From Acidobacteriota bacterium (GTDB lineage Bacteria > Acidobacteriota > Thermoanaerobaculia > Multivoradales > SZUA-115), in contig JAJRVQ010000158.1 of the NCBI GenBank assembly GCA_024277255.1, forward strand, positions 1 to 54,472: a DNA stretch of 54,472 nucleotides, given 5' to 3'. The notes beneath the pieces are model-generated. The model saw nothing but the letters and a program-made list of their open reading frames with translations, was not told the origin of the DNA and made no database searches. This document shows, piece by piece, positions 11,830-22,684 of the stretch; the first letter of the stretch is position 1; every line of letters starts with the position of its first letter. Position numbers and translations under genes: made by a program.

Positions 11830-13059
11830 TCAGCAGCCGCCGACGGTGCTCGACCAGGCAGTGCAGTCACCACTCTCGAAGCCGTCCAGCAGCACCTCTT
11901 GCACACCGATCACCCGGAAGATCGATCCGCTCCGGTCGGCGACGTAGAGTTCACCGTTGGAATCCTCGCCGAAGCTGGTGATCAACAGCGCGCTGTTGAG
12001 CAGCTCGACGGTGTTCCAGGTGACGTTGTCGGCGCTGGTGGCGCCCCAAATCTGGCCGGTGCAGAAGTCGCCGTAGAGGTAATAGCCGAAGAGAGAGGAC
12101 CAGGGACCCCGGTAGCGATACCCGCCGGTGACCGAACACCGGCCGCCGCCATGGGTGTAAGTGAGGATCGGAAAGTCGTGGTCGCCCACGGGGCCGCAGC
12201 CGGCGGTATTGAAGGGGTTGTCCCCTTCATAGCAGCGCCAACCCCAGTTCTCGCCACCACTGCTCAAGGCCGGCTGAAAGTCGATCTCCTCGATGGCGTC
12301 TTGGCCGACATCGCCGATCAGCAGGTCGCCGGTCAAGCGGTCGAAACTGAAGCGCCAGGGGTTGCGCAGGCCGTAGGACCAGATCTCGTCGAGCGCACCG
12401 GCAACCCCGACAAAGGGATTGTCGCCCGGAATCGCGAAGGGCAAGGCGCCATCCACGTCGATGCGCAGCAGCTTGCCGAGCCTCAAGCCGAGGTTCTGAG
12501 CCCGGTTTCCGGGATCGTTGGCACTGCCGCCGTCACCGGACGAGATGTAGAGGTAGCCATCCGGCCCGAACGCCAAATGACCGCCGTTGTGATTGCTGAA
12601 CGGTTGGTCGATGGTCAGCATCACCATCTCGGAGTTGGCATCGGCGACATTTGGATTACCGGCGGAAACCGCGAAGCGAGAAACGATGGTGTCGCCGTTA
12701 CTCCGCGTGTAGTTGACGTAGAAGAAACCGTTCGCCGCGTAGGATGGATGGAAGGCGAGCCCCAAAAGCCCTTGTTCGTTGCCAGCGGCCAAGGCCGAGA
12801 TGGTGAGAAAGGGAGCTGGCAGAAGCAGGCCATCTTCGAAAACGCGGATGCGGCCGGTCTTCTGACCCGGCACCAGCTCGTCGCCCTGCTCGATGAAGAA
12901 GAGCCTGCCGCTACCGTCGCCCGGATCGACGATGGCGATCGGCGAACTCAAACCACCGGTCACCAGATCGAGTTGCAGAATCGGCGGCTGAGCCATCGAA
13001 GGCACCAGGGGAAGCAGCGCGAGGACGACCACGAAGAGCGGAAGGGCTCGAAACTTCAT
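11830..13059 (-). CDS. PQQ-dependent sugar dehydrogenase, exported
   Basis: 409-residue glucose/sorbosone dehydrogenase family protein: a six-bladed beta-propeller that in characterised members uses PQQ and calcium to oxidise aldose sugars in the periplasm. It has a signal peptide (MKFRALPLFVVVLALLPLVPSMAQ). Family motifs in order are LLGLAFHPSY, FSNHNGGHLAFGPDGYLYIS, SGDGGSANDPGNRAQ, IWSYGLRNPWRFSFDR, GDVGQDAIEEID, ENWGWRCYEG and the late blade ending DRSGSIFRV. A short C-terminal tail, LLDGFESGDCTAWSSTVGGC, resembles a DGFESGDxSAWS tail seen on exported proteins of Acidobacteria and some Proteobacteria. TTGAGGTAG precedes the ATG. A large AT-rich palindrome lies upstream. Confidence 0.9.
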   Translation of the reverse strand: MKFRALPLFVVVLALLPLVPSMAQPPILQLDLVTGGLSSPIAIVDPGDGSGRLFFIEQGDELVPGQKTGRIRVFEDGLLLPAPFLTISALAAGNEQGLLGLAFHPSYAANGFFYVNYTRSNGDTIVSRFAVSAGNPNVADANSEMVMLTIDQPFSNHNGGHLAFGPDGYLYISSGDGGSANDPGNRAQNLGLRLGKLLRIDVDGALPFAIPGDNPFVGVAGALDEIWSYGLRNPWRFSFDRLTGDLLIGDVGQDAIEEIDFQPALSSGGENWGWRCYEGDNPFNTAGCGPVGDHDFPILTYTHGGGRCSVTGGYRYRGPWSSLFGYYLYGDFCTGQIWGATSADNVTWNTVELLNSALLITSFGEDSNGELYVADRSGSIFRVIGVQEVLLDGFESGDCTAWSSTVGGC

Positions 13060-13124
13060 GTCTCTACCTCAAGGGAGTTGGATGGACCTTCGGTGTTGGA
13101 ACTTCAATCGACCTTCAGCCCAAT

Positions 13125-13151
13125 ATCAATGTATTTCAATCATACAATGAT
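13125..13151. promoter_or_regulatory. 27-bp AT-rich imperfect palindrome (operator candidate)
   Basis: ATCAATGTAT (13125-13134), a 7-base centre, then ATACAATGAT (13142-13151). The arms match in 9 of 10 positions. The site lies 66 bases upstream of the sugar dehydrogenase ATG in the only markedly AT-rich stretch of the neighbourhood, which suggests a repressor or activator site. Confidence 0.45.
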
Positions 13152-13190
13152 CGAGCGGTGCTTCCGCAACCAAGGCCCAACTCGGTCGTC

Positions 13191-15539
13191 TTACTCCGCA
13201 GTGAGGTGAACTTCCAGACCGGCGCCGGTCTGGTTGAGGCTGCGCACCCGGACATCCTCATGCGGCAGATCCAACACCAGATGGAGTTCTCTCTGCTCGG
13301 CTTGGTGGTAGCCAAGCCGGATACCTGAGAGCTGAGGAGTGTCCACTTGCGTCGTCGGCTGGGGGAACTCACCGCGAATTCCACGCACTCGAATCAGCAC
13401 TCGCGGCTGAGCACCCGGCATCTTCTCCTGCGTGTACCTGCCCGCCTCCAGGGCACCGTCGCCGGTTATGCTGACGATCGTCTCGTCACCGAGTTGGCGC
13501 CAGACAAGATCGGTAACCTGGCCCATCGAACGGGGCGCGCCAGGCCGATCGTGCAGGTTGAGAAGCCTCCGCAGCGTCATACCTTCTTCAAGCTGCAAGC
13601 GAGTGAGATCAAGCCCGCCGTCCTGCGTAGCGAGTACCGGCGCGCGAAAATGTTGGCCAGCGCTCTCGCCGGTCGCCGGTGCATCGGCGCCCGCCACATC
13701 GCTGAGCGGCTGGCTGGAGGAGGCGGAGTCCGGGGCCGCAGCAGCAGCCGGATCCACATCACCCGGCTCGGACGGGGGCACCGAGGCTGCATCTCCCACA
13801 GCATCTCCAGCAGCGGGAGGAGTCGTTTCCCGTGCCGCCACCAGCGGTTCGCTGGAACGAACTCTCGAATCGGCGCTCTCTGTGACACCCGCGTCGGTGA
13901 TCTTGGCCGCAGTCCGGCGATCACCGATCCAGTCCACTATCCGTCCTGCGAAGAGAGAACCGATCACGGCCACCACCGCCAAGACCGCAAGAAGCCGCAG
14001 GAAGGTGCGCGAGGGCATTCCCAGGAAGGTCTTCTTCCATCGATCCTCGGCCATCGCGGCGCCCGCGATCGCGGTGCGAGACGACCCTGGAGGAAGGCCA
14101 CTGGCGGGACTCTTGTCCCCGCTGGGTCGCTGCGCCCAGACCTCCCCCCTTCCCGCCATCCGTTCGGCGGCGGGGGGCCTCGACGCCACCGGAGGAAGGT
14201 CATGTTCGGCTGCTTCGCCGGAATAGTCCACCTCTCGCAACAGGCCGTCGAGGGTCTCTTCGAGTTCCTCGTCGGGCATCGGCGTGGTCAACCAGGGAGC
14301 GGCCCGCGGCAGTTCGTCCTCGCGCTGTGGATCGATCTCTGTTTTCTCAGGGTGAGGCTCAGCATGGGGCTCGAGCTGCGGTGCGTCCACATCTCCACGG
14401 GTGATCTCACCGGCAACAGCATCGGCATCTCTACCGGCTGCAACTTGCGAGGCGGCGAAAGCCTGCGTCCCTTCCCCATCTTCATCGGCGGATCCGTCTT
14501 GCTGGTCCGCCGGATAGAGGTCGCCGAAGGCGGCACTCAGTTCGTCTGTACCCACTCTCGTGCCGGCACGCCCCAGTGGTTCGAGCACCGACGTCTCCAC
14601 CGTCGGATCTTGCGACAGCAGCTCGGACTCCTCGATCACCGCCGTATCGACCGGCAGATCGCCCGTCGATTCTTCGCCTTCGGCACCTTCGGTACCGGCG
14701 AAGACAGCAGCGAGAGTTTCGTCGCCCCGGGTCTCATCGCCGGACGGCTGGTCGCTGTCTGCCGTTTCGGTGATGAACTCGATCGGCTGTGTTACCGCCA
14801 GTTCCTGGTACACAGCCGTGTCCACATCCGCTGCCGGCGGCTGCGTCTCGCTGGCCGGTTCGGTCCACTCTGTCGGTGGAAGCAACATCTCCGAAGGCGC
14901 CGGAGTCACCTCCGCCGCCCTCCCCGCTTCATCGGCGATGGGCAGAACCGGCATGGGCATCAACTGATCCGTGTCGGGGCCCAGGACGCGGTCCTGTGGC
15001 CCGCTGGCGCCAGGTTCACCGAGCCAAACCTCGGCCATGGGTTCCTCGCCGGCGGCAACAGCCAGGGTAGCCGCCGGATCGGCGCTCGCCTGCGGAGAAC
15101 CGCCTGCGGCGGCAGCGGCGTCAACCACCGCCGGCTCACTGTCAGGAACCGCCGCGACCGTATCCTCCCCCGTCTCCTGCTCGCGCTCGCTTCCCGTCAT
15201 CTGCAGGATGAACTCTTCGACCCGCTGTTTGCCGTCGTCTTCGAGGTGGCGGAAGCGAATCCCCATTCCACTCGGGCGATCAGGCCCGTGATACTTGACG
15301 CGGATCCAGACTACTTCGCCGTAGCCTCGGACGAACTCGCCCTCCAGCAGGCTGATGGAAAAACGCAGCAAAGTGCCGATGGGCTTAGGGTCACGGACGG
15401 TGACGAAGATCCCACCGGGTGACAGATTCGCCGAAAAGCCAACGACATCTTGGTCGCGATCGAACTGTAATTGAACCTCGGTACGCACCGGTGTCCGGGT
15501 CGACTCACGGAAGTCGAACGATTTGGGCCCTGTTGCCAT
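13191..15539 (-). CDS. PilZ-TM-AMIN fusion protein
   Basis: 782 residues. Residues 8-115 form a PilZ domain with the c-di-GMP-binding signature: RESTR (Arg11, Arg15) and NLSPGG (Asn38, Ser40, Gly43). A long low-complexity acidic/Pro/Ala linker runs to about residue 500. One membrane helix follows (about 512-531, FLRLLAVLAVVAVIGSLF), then a second linker and a C-terminal AMIN-like domain (about 670-782; LTDL-type strand VTDLVWRQLGDETIVSITG, VLIRVRGI, LHLVLDLPH). AMIN domains bind peptidoglycan in amidases and PilQ secretins. The predicted topology is cytoplasmic PilZ and periplasmic AMIN, so it could link c-di-GMP to the cell wall or a pilus. No other pilus gene is in the window. Confidence 0.8.
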   Translation of the reverse strand: MATGPKSFDFRESTRTPVRTEVQLQFDRDQDVVGFSANLSPGGIFVTVRDPKPIGTLLRFSISLLEGEFVRGYGEVVWIRVKYHGPDRPSGMGIRFRHLEDDGKQRVEEFILQMTGSEREQETGEDTVAAVPDSEPAVVDAAAAAGGSPQASADPAATLAVAAGEEPMAEVWLGEPGASGPQDRVLGPDTDQLMPMPVLPIADEAGRAAEVTPAPSEMLLPPTEWTEPASETQPPAADVDTAVYQELAVTQPIEFITETADSDQPSGDETRGDETLAAVFAGTEGAEGEESTGDLPVDTAVIEESELLSQDPTVETSVLEPLGRAGTRVGTDELSAAFGDLYPADQQDGSADEDGEGTQAFAASQVAAGRDADAVAGEITRGDVDAPQLEPHAEPHPEKTEIDPQREDELPRAAPWLTTPMPDEELEETLDGLLREVDYSGEAAEHDLPPVASRPPAAERMAGRGEVWAQRPSGDKSPASGLPPGSSRTAIAGAAMAEDRWKKTFLGMPSRTFLRLLAVLAVVAVIGSLFAGRIVDWIGDRRTAAKITDAGVTESADSRVRSSEPLVAARETTPPAAGDAVGDAASVPPSEPGDVDPAAAAAPDSASSSQPLSDVAGADAPATGESAGQHFRAPVLATQDGGLDLTRLQLEEGMTLRRLLNLHDRPGAPRSMGQVTDLVWRQLGDETIVSITGDGALEAGRYTQEKMPGAQPRVLIRVRGIRGEFPQPTTQVDTPQLSGIRLGYHQAEQRELHLVLDLPHEDVRVRSLNQTGAGLEVHLTAE

Positions 15540-15634
15540 AGTAAAAGAATAGTATCCGGTTGGATGGTCCTTGTTGCAGCTGTCGCAATCGCACCGCCAT
15601 CATCCGATGGCGCCAGCCTACCGCAAGGAGGATC

Positions 15635-16711
15635 TTATTGCAGCGTTTCGCCCAGCAATCGCAGTACTTCGTCCCCCAGCGGCGAAGTGCGTGGCGGTGG
15701 CGCGATGCCCAAGATCCCCTCCTCGCTGGTGTGCGGCTGTCGCACTGTCAAACCGGCCGGTAGCGGGAGCACACCGACCGCGGAGGGCTGCTTGGCGGCG
15801 ACCACGGCGACGCGCCGGAAGCGGCGCGGAACCGCCGACGACCAGCGCGGCGCGCCGGGTGGAGAGAGTAGGCAATCGGTGGGCAGAGCCGCCAAACGCT
15901 CCACCGGATCCTCGTTGAGGTAGACCAAACCGGCCGTCGGCGCTCCCTCCTCGAATTCCAGCTCGACATAGCCTTCGACGACCTCGGCCCATATCCAGGA
16001 GCGAGGCCACTGAGTCCGTTCGAGAGGATCGCGGAATCGTTCCGGCAAAGCTCGCCAGGCCAGTGGATCGCCCTCTCGTGCCGGCGAGGAGAAAGGACGC
16101 ATCTCCAGGTCGGAGACGAAAAGCGGGCGCATCGGACCAACCTCCAATCGCCCCCACCGGCCCGTCGGCGGCCGTCCCCAGACCTGCGGCGGATCCGCCT
16201 CGTCGATCGACGACCAGCCGCCCAGGATCCCCGGTGCGAAGCGCCGAACGACATGCCACGAGTCATCCGTGACCACCAACTCCTCGCCCTCGGCGCTCAG
16301 TTGCAGCAAGAAACCTCCAGAGCCCTTGCGACTACGCACCTCCGCCACCAGACGATTGCCGCCAGCGACCAGCAGCGGCGTCACGTCATAGCGATCGAGC
16401 GGCGCCCCTGAGTAGTAGATGTTGGAGCCGATGCGCCGTCCGTTGAGGTAGAGCAGGTACTCCTCGTCGGCCATCGCCAGCAGTTGAGCCCTCTCGGGCG
16501 CCGCCGCCAGGTGAAAATCCCGCACCAGATAGAAGGCCTGTGGCTGCGTCGCCCGGGGCTCCTCGCGCGCCCAGATCCAAGCCGCCGAGCCACTCGCGGG
16601 AGCGGTGGCCGCCCAGGCTCGATAGCCCGCCTCCAGCCCAGCCAAAACCACCACGGCGACGACTACGGCGACCCAGCGGCGGCGGGTGACCGGACGACGG
16701 CGAAAAGCCAC
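15635..16711 (-). CDS. Membrane-anchored rhamnosidase-N-like beta-sandwich protein
   Basis: About 358 residues from a GTG at 16711; the frame is open further upstream but that part is poor in coding features, and no start has a clear ribosome binding site. An N-terminal helix (RWVAVVVAVVVLAGLEAGYRA) anchors it. The next segment (WIWAREEP, FYLVRDFHL, EYLLYLNGRRIG, YDVTPLLVAGGNRLVAEVRS, DDSWHVV) has the pattern of the carbohydrate-binding N domain of alpha-L-rhamnosidases. No glycosidase catalytic domain follows; the C-terminal half is unrecognised. It lies 95 bases upstream of the PilZ-AMIN gene on the same strand, perhaps in one transcript, and is divergent from kdsB. Confidence 0.65.
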   Translation of the reverse strand: MAFRRRPVTRRRWVAVVVAVVVLAGLEAGYRAWAATAPASGSAAWIWAREEPRATQPQAFYLVRDFHLAAAPERAQLLAMADEEYLLYLNGRRIGSNIYYSGAPLDRYDVTPLLVAGGNRLVAEVRSRKGSGGFLLQLSAEGEELVVTDDSWHVVRRFAPGILGGWSSIDEADPPQVWGRPPTGRWGRLEVGPMRPLFVSDLEMRPFSSPAREGDPLAWRALPERFRDPLERTQWPRSWIWAEVVEGYVELEFEEGAPTAGLVYLNEDPVERLAALPTDCLLSPPGAPRWSSAVPRRFRRVAVVAAKQPSAVGVLPLPAGLTVRQPHTSEEGILGIAPPPRTSPLGDEVLRLLGETLQ

Positions 16712-16792
16712 GATGACGGATGTTAGCCAGGCAAAGATGTTCAGGTTCCCTCCGCCGGATTGTACGCTTCCCCGCCGCCGGGTGTCACGCTC

Positions 16793-16821
16793 TTGCCGAC
16801 TCCAACCTCGGCTGTTAGATT
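16793..16821 (+). promoter_or_regulatory. Candidate kdsB operon promoter, leaderless
   Basis: TTGCCG at 16793-16798, a 17-base spacer, TAGATT at 16816-16821, with TG at 16813-16814. Transcription would start about 16827-16829, at the GTG of kdsB (16827), and no Shine-Dalgarno sequence precedes that codon. Confidence 0.45.
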
Positions 16822-16826
16822 GGGCC

Positions 16827-20231
<3,405 letters not shown>

Positions 20232-20235
<4 letters not shown>

Positions 20236-21212
20236 GCCAACCACCGGCGCCGGCAAGACGATCGCCGCGGGCGGTAGCCCAACAGGTGATCGAAATCGAA
20301 GCGGCCGCTGTCCACGGTTTGCTGGCGCAGCTGGACGAGAGTTTCGAGCAGGCGGTCGAACTGATGAGGAACTGCACCGGCCGCATCGTCTGTACCGGCA
20401 TGGGCAAGAGCGGCCTGATCCTCAAAAAGATCGCTGCCACCCTCTCCTCCACCGGCAGCCCGGCGCTCTTCCTTCATCCTTCCGACGCCGTCCACGGCGA
20501 CCTCGGCGTCATCGTCGACAACGACGTGGTGCTCGCGGCTTCGTTCTCCGGCACCACCGAAGAGCTGTTGCGACTCATCACCACACTCAAGAGGCGCGCC
20601 GTGGCGCTGGTGGTGATGACCGGCAATCCGGCCAGTCCGCTCGCCGAGGCCGCCGACGTTCATCTACCGGTGGCGATCGATCGCGAAGCCTGTCCGCTCG
20701 ATCTGGCGCCCACCGCCTCGTCGACCGCCTGCTTGGCGATGGGCGACGCACTGGCCATGGCGCTGCTCGACGCGCGCGGTTTTACCCGCGACGACTTCTC
20801 TCGCCTCCACCCCGGCGGCCGGCTGGGCAAGAGGTTGCTGCCAGTCGAGCAGCTGATGCATCAAGGGGACACCCTGCCGATGGTCGAGAAGGGAAGCGGG
20901 CTGCGCGACGCCATCTACGAGATGTCGAAGAAGGGGCTCGGCATTACCGCCATCGTCGACCGCCAGGGCCGGCTGGCCGGCTGCATCTCGGACGGCGATC
21001 TGAGACGCCTGCTCGAAGAGGAGGACAAACCGCTCTCCCGCAAGGTCGAGGACTGCATGCAACCCCGACCGCGGACCATCGGCGGCGAGGAATTGGCTCC
21101 CGTCGCTCTGCGCCAGATGGAGAACAAGCGCATCACCTCGCTCTTCGTCACCGATGACGGCGGCAAGCTGCGCGGCATCATTCACCTACACGATCTCTGG
21201 GGGCTGAGATGA
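20232..21212 (+). CDS. kdsD: Arabinose-5-phosphate isomerase (SIS + two CBS)
   Basis: 326 residues. Interconverts ribulose 5-phosphate and arabinose 5-phosphate, first step of the Kdo pathway. The N-terminal SIS domain shows CTGMGKSGLILKKIAATLSS, HPSDAVHGDLGVI and SGTTEELLRL. His193 in LHPGGRLGKRLL matches the catalytic histidine position of E. coli KdsD. Two CBS domains fill about residues 205-326 (GLGITAIVDRQGRLAGCISDGDLRRLL; RITSLFVTDDGGKLRGIIHLHDLW). ATGA overlaps at both ends indicate coupled translation with kdsA and kdsC. Confidence 0.95.
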
Positions 21213-21763
21213 ACCCGCCTGCGATGAGCCAGCCCGGCAAGGCTGCGAGGCTACGGCTGGACGGCGAGGAATTTTCCCGCCGAGCCGCACAACTCTCCTG
21301 GGCGCTTTTCGACGTCGACGGAGTGCTCACCGATGGGCGACTGATTTACGGTACCACCGGTCAACTGTGGAAAGCCTTCGATGTCAAAGACGGGCAAGGT
21401 CTCAAGCTGCTGCAACGGGCTGGAATCCTCATCGGACTGCTCACCGGCCGCAACGATGATGCGGTCCACCAGCGGGCCATCGACCTCGGTCTCGACCTGC
21501 TACTGACCGGAGAGAAAGACAAAGACAAGGCCTTCTCCTCTTTTCTCACCCGCAACGATGTCAGCGAAAGCCAGGTCGCCTTCGCCGGCGACGACCTGCC
21601 CGACTTGCCGGTGTTGAAGCGCTGCGGCCTCTCCTTCGCCCCTGCCGATGCTGTCGAATCGGTGCGCACGCAGGTGGATGTCGTACTCGGCCCGCCGGGC
21701 GGGCGCGGCGCGGTTCGCCAGATGGCGGAGATGATCCTCGCCGCCCGTGACGATCGAGGGTGA
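21209..21763 (+). CDS. kdsC: Kdo 8-phosphate phosphatase (HAD C0 type)
   Basis: 184 residues, a cap-less HAD phosphatase that dephosphorylates Kdo 8-phosphate. Motif I is FDVDGVLTDGRL (nucleophile Asp35, acid Asp37), motif II LLTGRND, motif III Lys in KDKDKAFSS and motif IV FAGDDLPDLPVL. The GxTDGRLIY segment after motif I is typical of KdsC. A second ATG at 21224 would shorten it by five residues. Overlaps kdsD by four bases and the acyltransferase by four. Confidence 0.94.
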   Translation: MNPPAMSQPGKAARLRLDGEEFSRRAAQLSWALFDVDGVLTDGRLIYGTTGQLWKAFDVKDGQGLKLLQRAGILIGLLTGRNDDAVHQRAIDLGLDLLLTGEKDKDKAFSSFLTRNDVSESQVAFAGDDLPDLPVLKRCGLSFAPADAVESVRTQVDVVLGPPGGRGAVRQMAEMILAARDDRG

Positions 21764-22659
21764 GTAGCTCCCTGCCGCTGCGCCGCCGGATCCGCGCCCT
21801 CGTCCTGGCACCGCTGCTGCGCGCCATCGCTTGGCTGATGGGTCGCCTCTCGTGGCCCGCGGTGCAACGGTTCGGCCGGGCCATCGGCTACCTGGGTTGG
21901 TGGCTCACCCGGCGCGAGCGTCACCGGGCGCTCGATCACCTGGCCTTGGCGCTGCCCGATCTCTCCGCGGCTCAGCGCCGGCGGCTGGGGCGCGCCAGTT
22001 TCCTCCACCAAGGCACCAACCTCACCGAATGTCTGGCCATGCTGTCGATGAGCCGCGAACGGCTCGAAGAGCTGATCGATGTCGAAGGCTGGGAGCAGGT
22101 CGCGGCAGCCCAGGCAGCGGGCCGACCGATCCTCATTCTCAGCGCCCATTGCGGCAACTGGGAACTCCTCGCCGCCCTGGCCAACTGCCGGGGACTGGGC
22201 ATGGAGGTGGTGGCGCGCAGCCTCGACGCCAGCCAGCTCAACGAGCTTCTCCTGGGCCTGCGCGCCCGCTTTGGAACCCGGACGATCGAGCGCTCAAGCC
22301 CGGGGGCGGCCCGGCAACTGCTCAAGGTGCTGCGCAACGGTCGCGCACTGGGCATGCTGATCGACCAAGACACCCGGGTCGCCGGGGTCTGGGTGCCCTT
22401 CTTCGATCACCCCGCCTACACCCCGGTCGGCGCGGCGAAGATCGCGCTCAAGCGGCAGGCGGCGGTCTTCCCCTCGTTCATCGAGCGGCTGGCGGACGGT
22501 CGCCATCACCTCCGCTTCCATCCCGCCCTCGACCTGCCTTCGGATCCCACCGCGGCCACCGCAGTGATGACCCGAGCCATCGAAGAGCAGATCCGCCGGT
22601 GCCCCGAGCAGTGGGTCTGGATGCACCGCCGCTGGCGCCGGCAGCCGCCTGGTGAATAG
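21760..22659 (+). CDS. Lipid A biosynthesis acyltransferase (LpxL/HtrB-like)
   Basis: 299-residue inner-membrane lysophospholipid acyltransferase fold that adds a secondary acyl chain to Kdo-lipid A. An N-terminal hydrophobic/basic stretch serves as a membrane anchor (LVLAPLLRAIAWLMGRLSW). The catalytic HX4E box is HCGNWE (His130, Glu135), followed by ARSLD and the family motif DQDTRVAGVWVPFFDHPA. It ends in PEQWVWMHRRWRRQP, typical of the family. GTG 21760 overlaps the kdsC stop. Placement after kdsC fits its preference for Kdo-bearing substrate. Which acyl group it adds cannot be told. Confidence 0.9.
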   Translation: MSSSLPLRRRIRALVLAPLLRAIAWLMGRLSWPAVQRFGRAIGYLGWWLTRRERHRALDHLALALPDLSAAQRRRLGRASFLHQGTNLTECLAMLSMSRERLEELIDVEGWEQVAAAQAAGRPILILSAHCGNWELLAALANCRGLGMEVVARSLDASQLNELLLGLRARFGTRTIERSSPGAARQLLKVLRNGRALGMLIDQDTRVAGVWVPFFDHPAYTPVGAAKIALKRQAAVFPSFIERLADGRHHLRFHPALDLPSDPTAATAVMTRAIEEQIRRCPEQWVWMHRRWRRQPPGE

Positions 22660-22668
22660 CCCCGCCGG

Positions 22669-22677
22669 TGCTACCAT
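22669..22677 (+). promoter_or_regulatory. Candidate leaderless promoter of the lipoprotein gene
   Basis: TG at 22669-22670, one base, TACCAT at 22672-22677, then seven bases to the GTG at 22685. The geometry matches the kdsB and ctpA sites. No -35 was recognised. It supports GTG 22685 over GTG 22652. Confidence 0.3.
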
Positions 22678-22684
22678 CGCCGCC

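Noticed and set aside
13347..15422. 691-codon plus-strand open frame opposite the PilZ-AMIN gene
   Set aside because: Arg/Gly/His-rich translation typical of antisense frames; PilZ and AMIN are on the minus strand.
22652..22684. GTG 22652 as start of the lipoprotein gene
   Set aside because: GTG 22685 gives a clean short lipoprotein signal and sits at the right distance from a -10-like site; not fully excluded.
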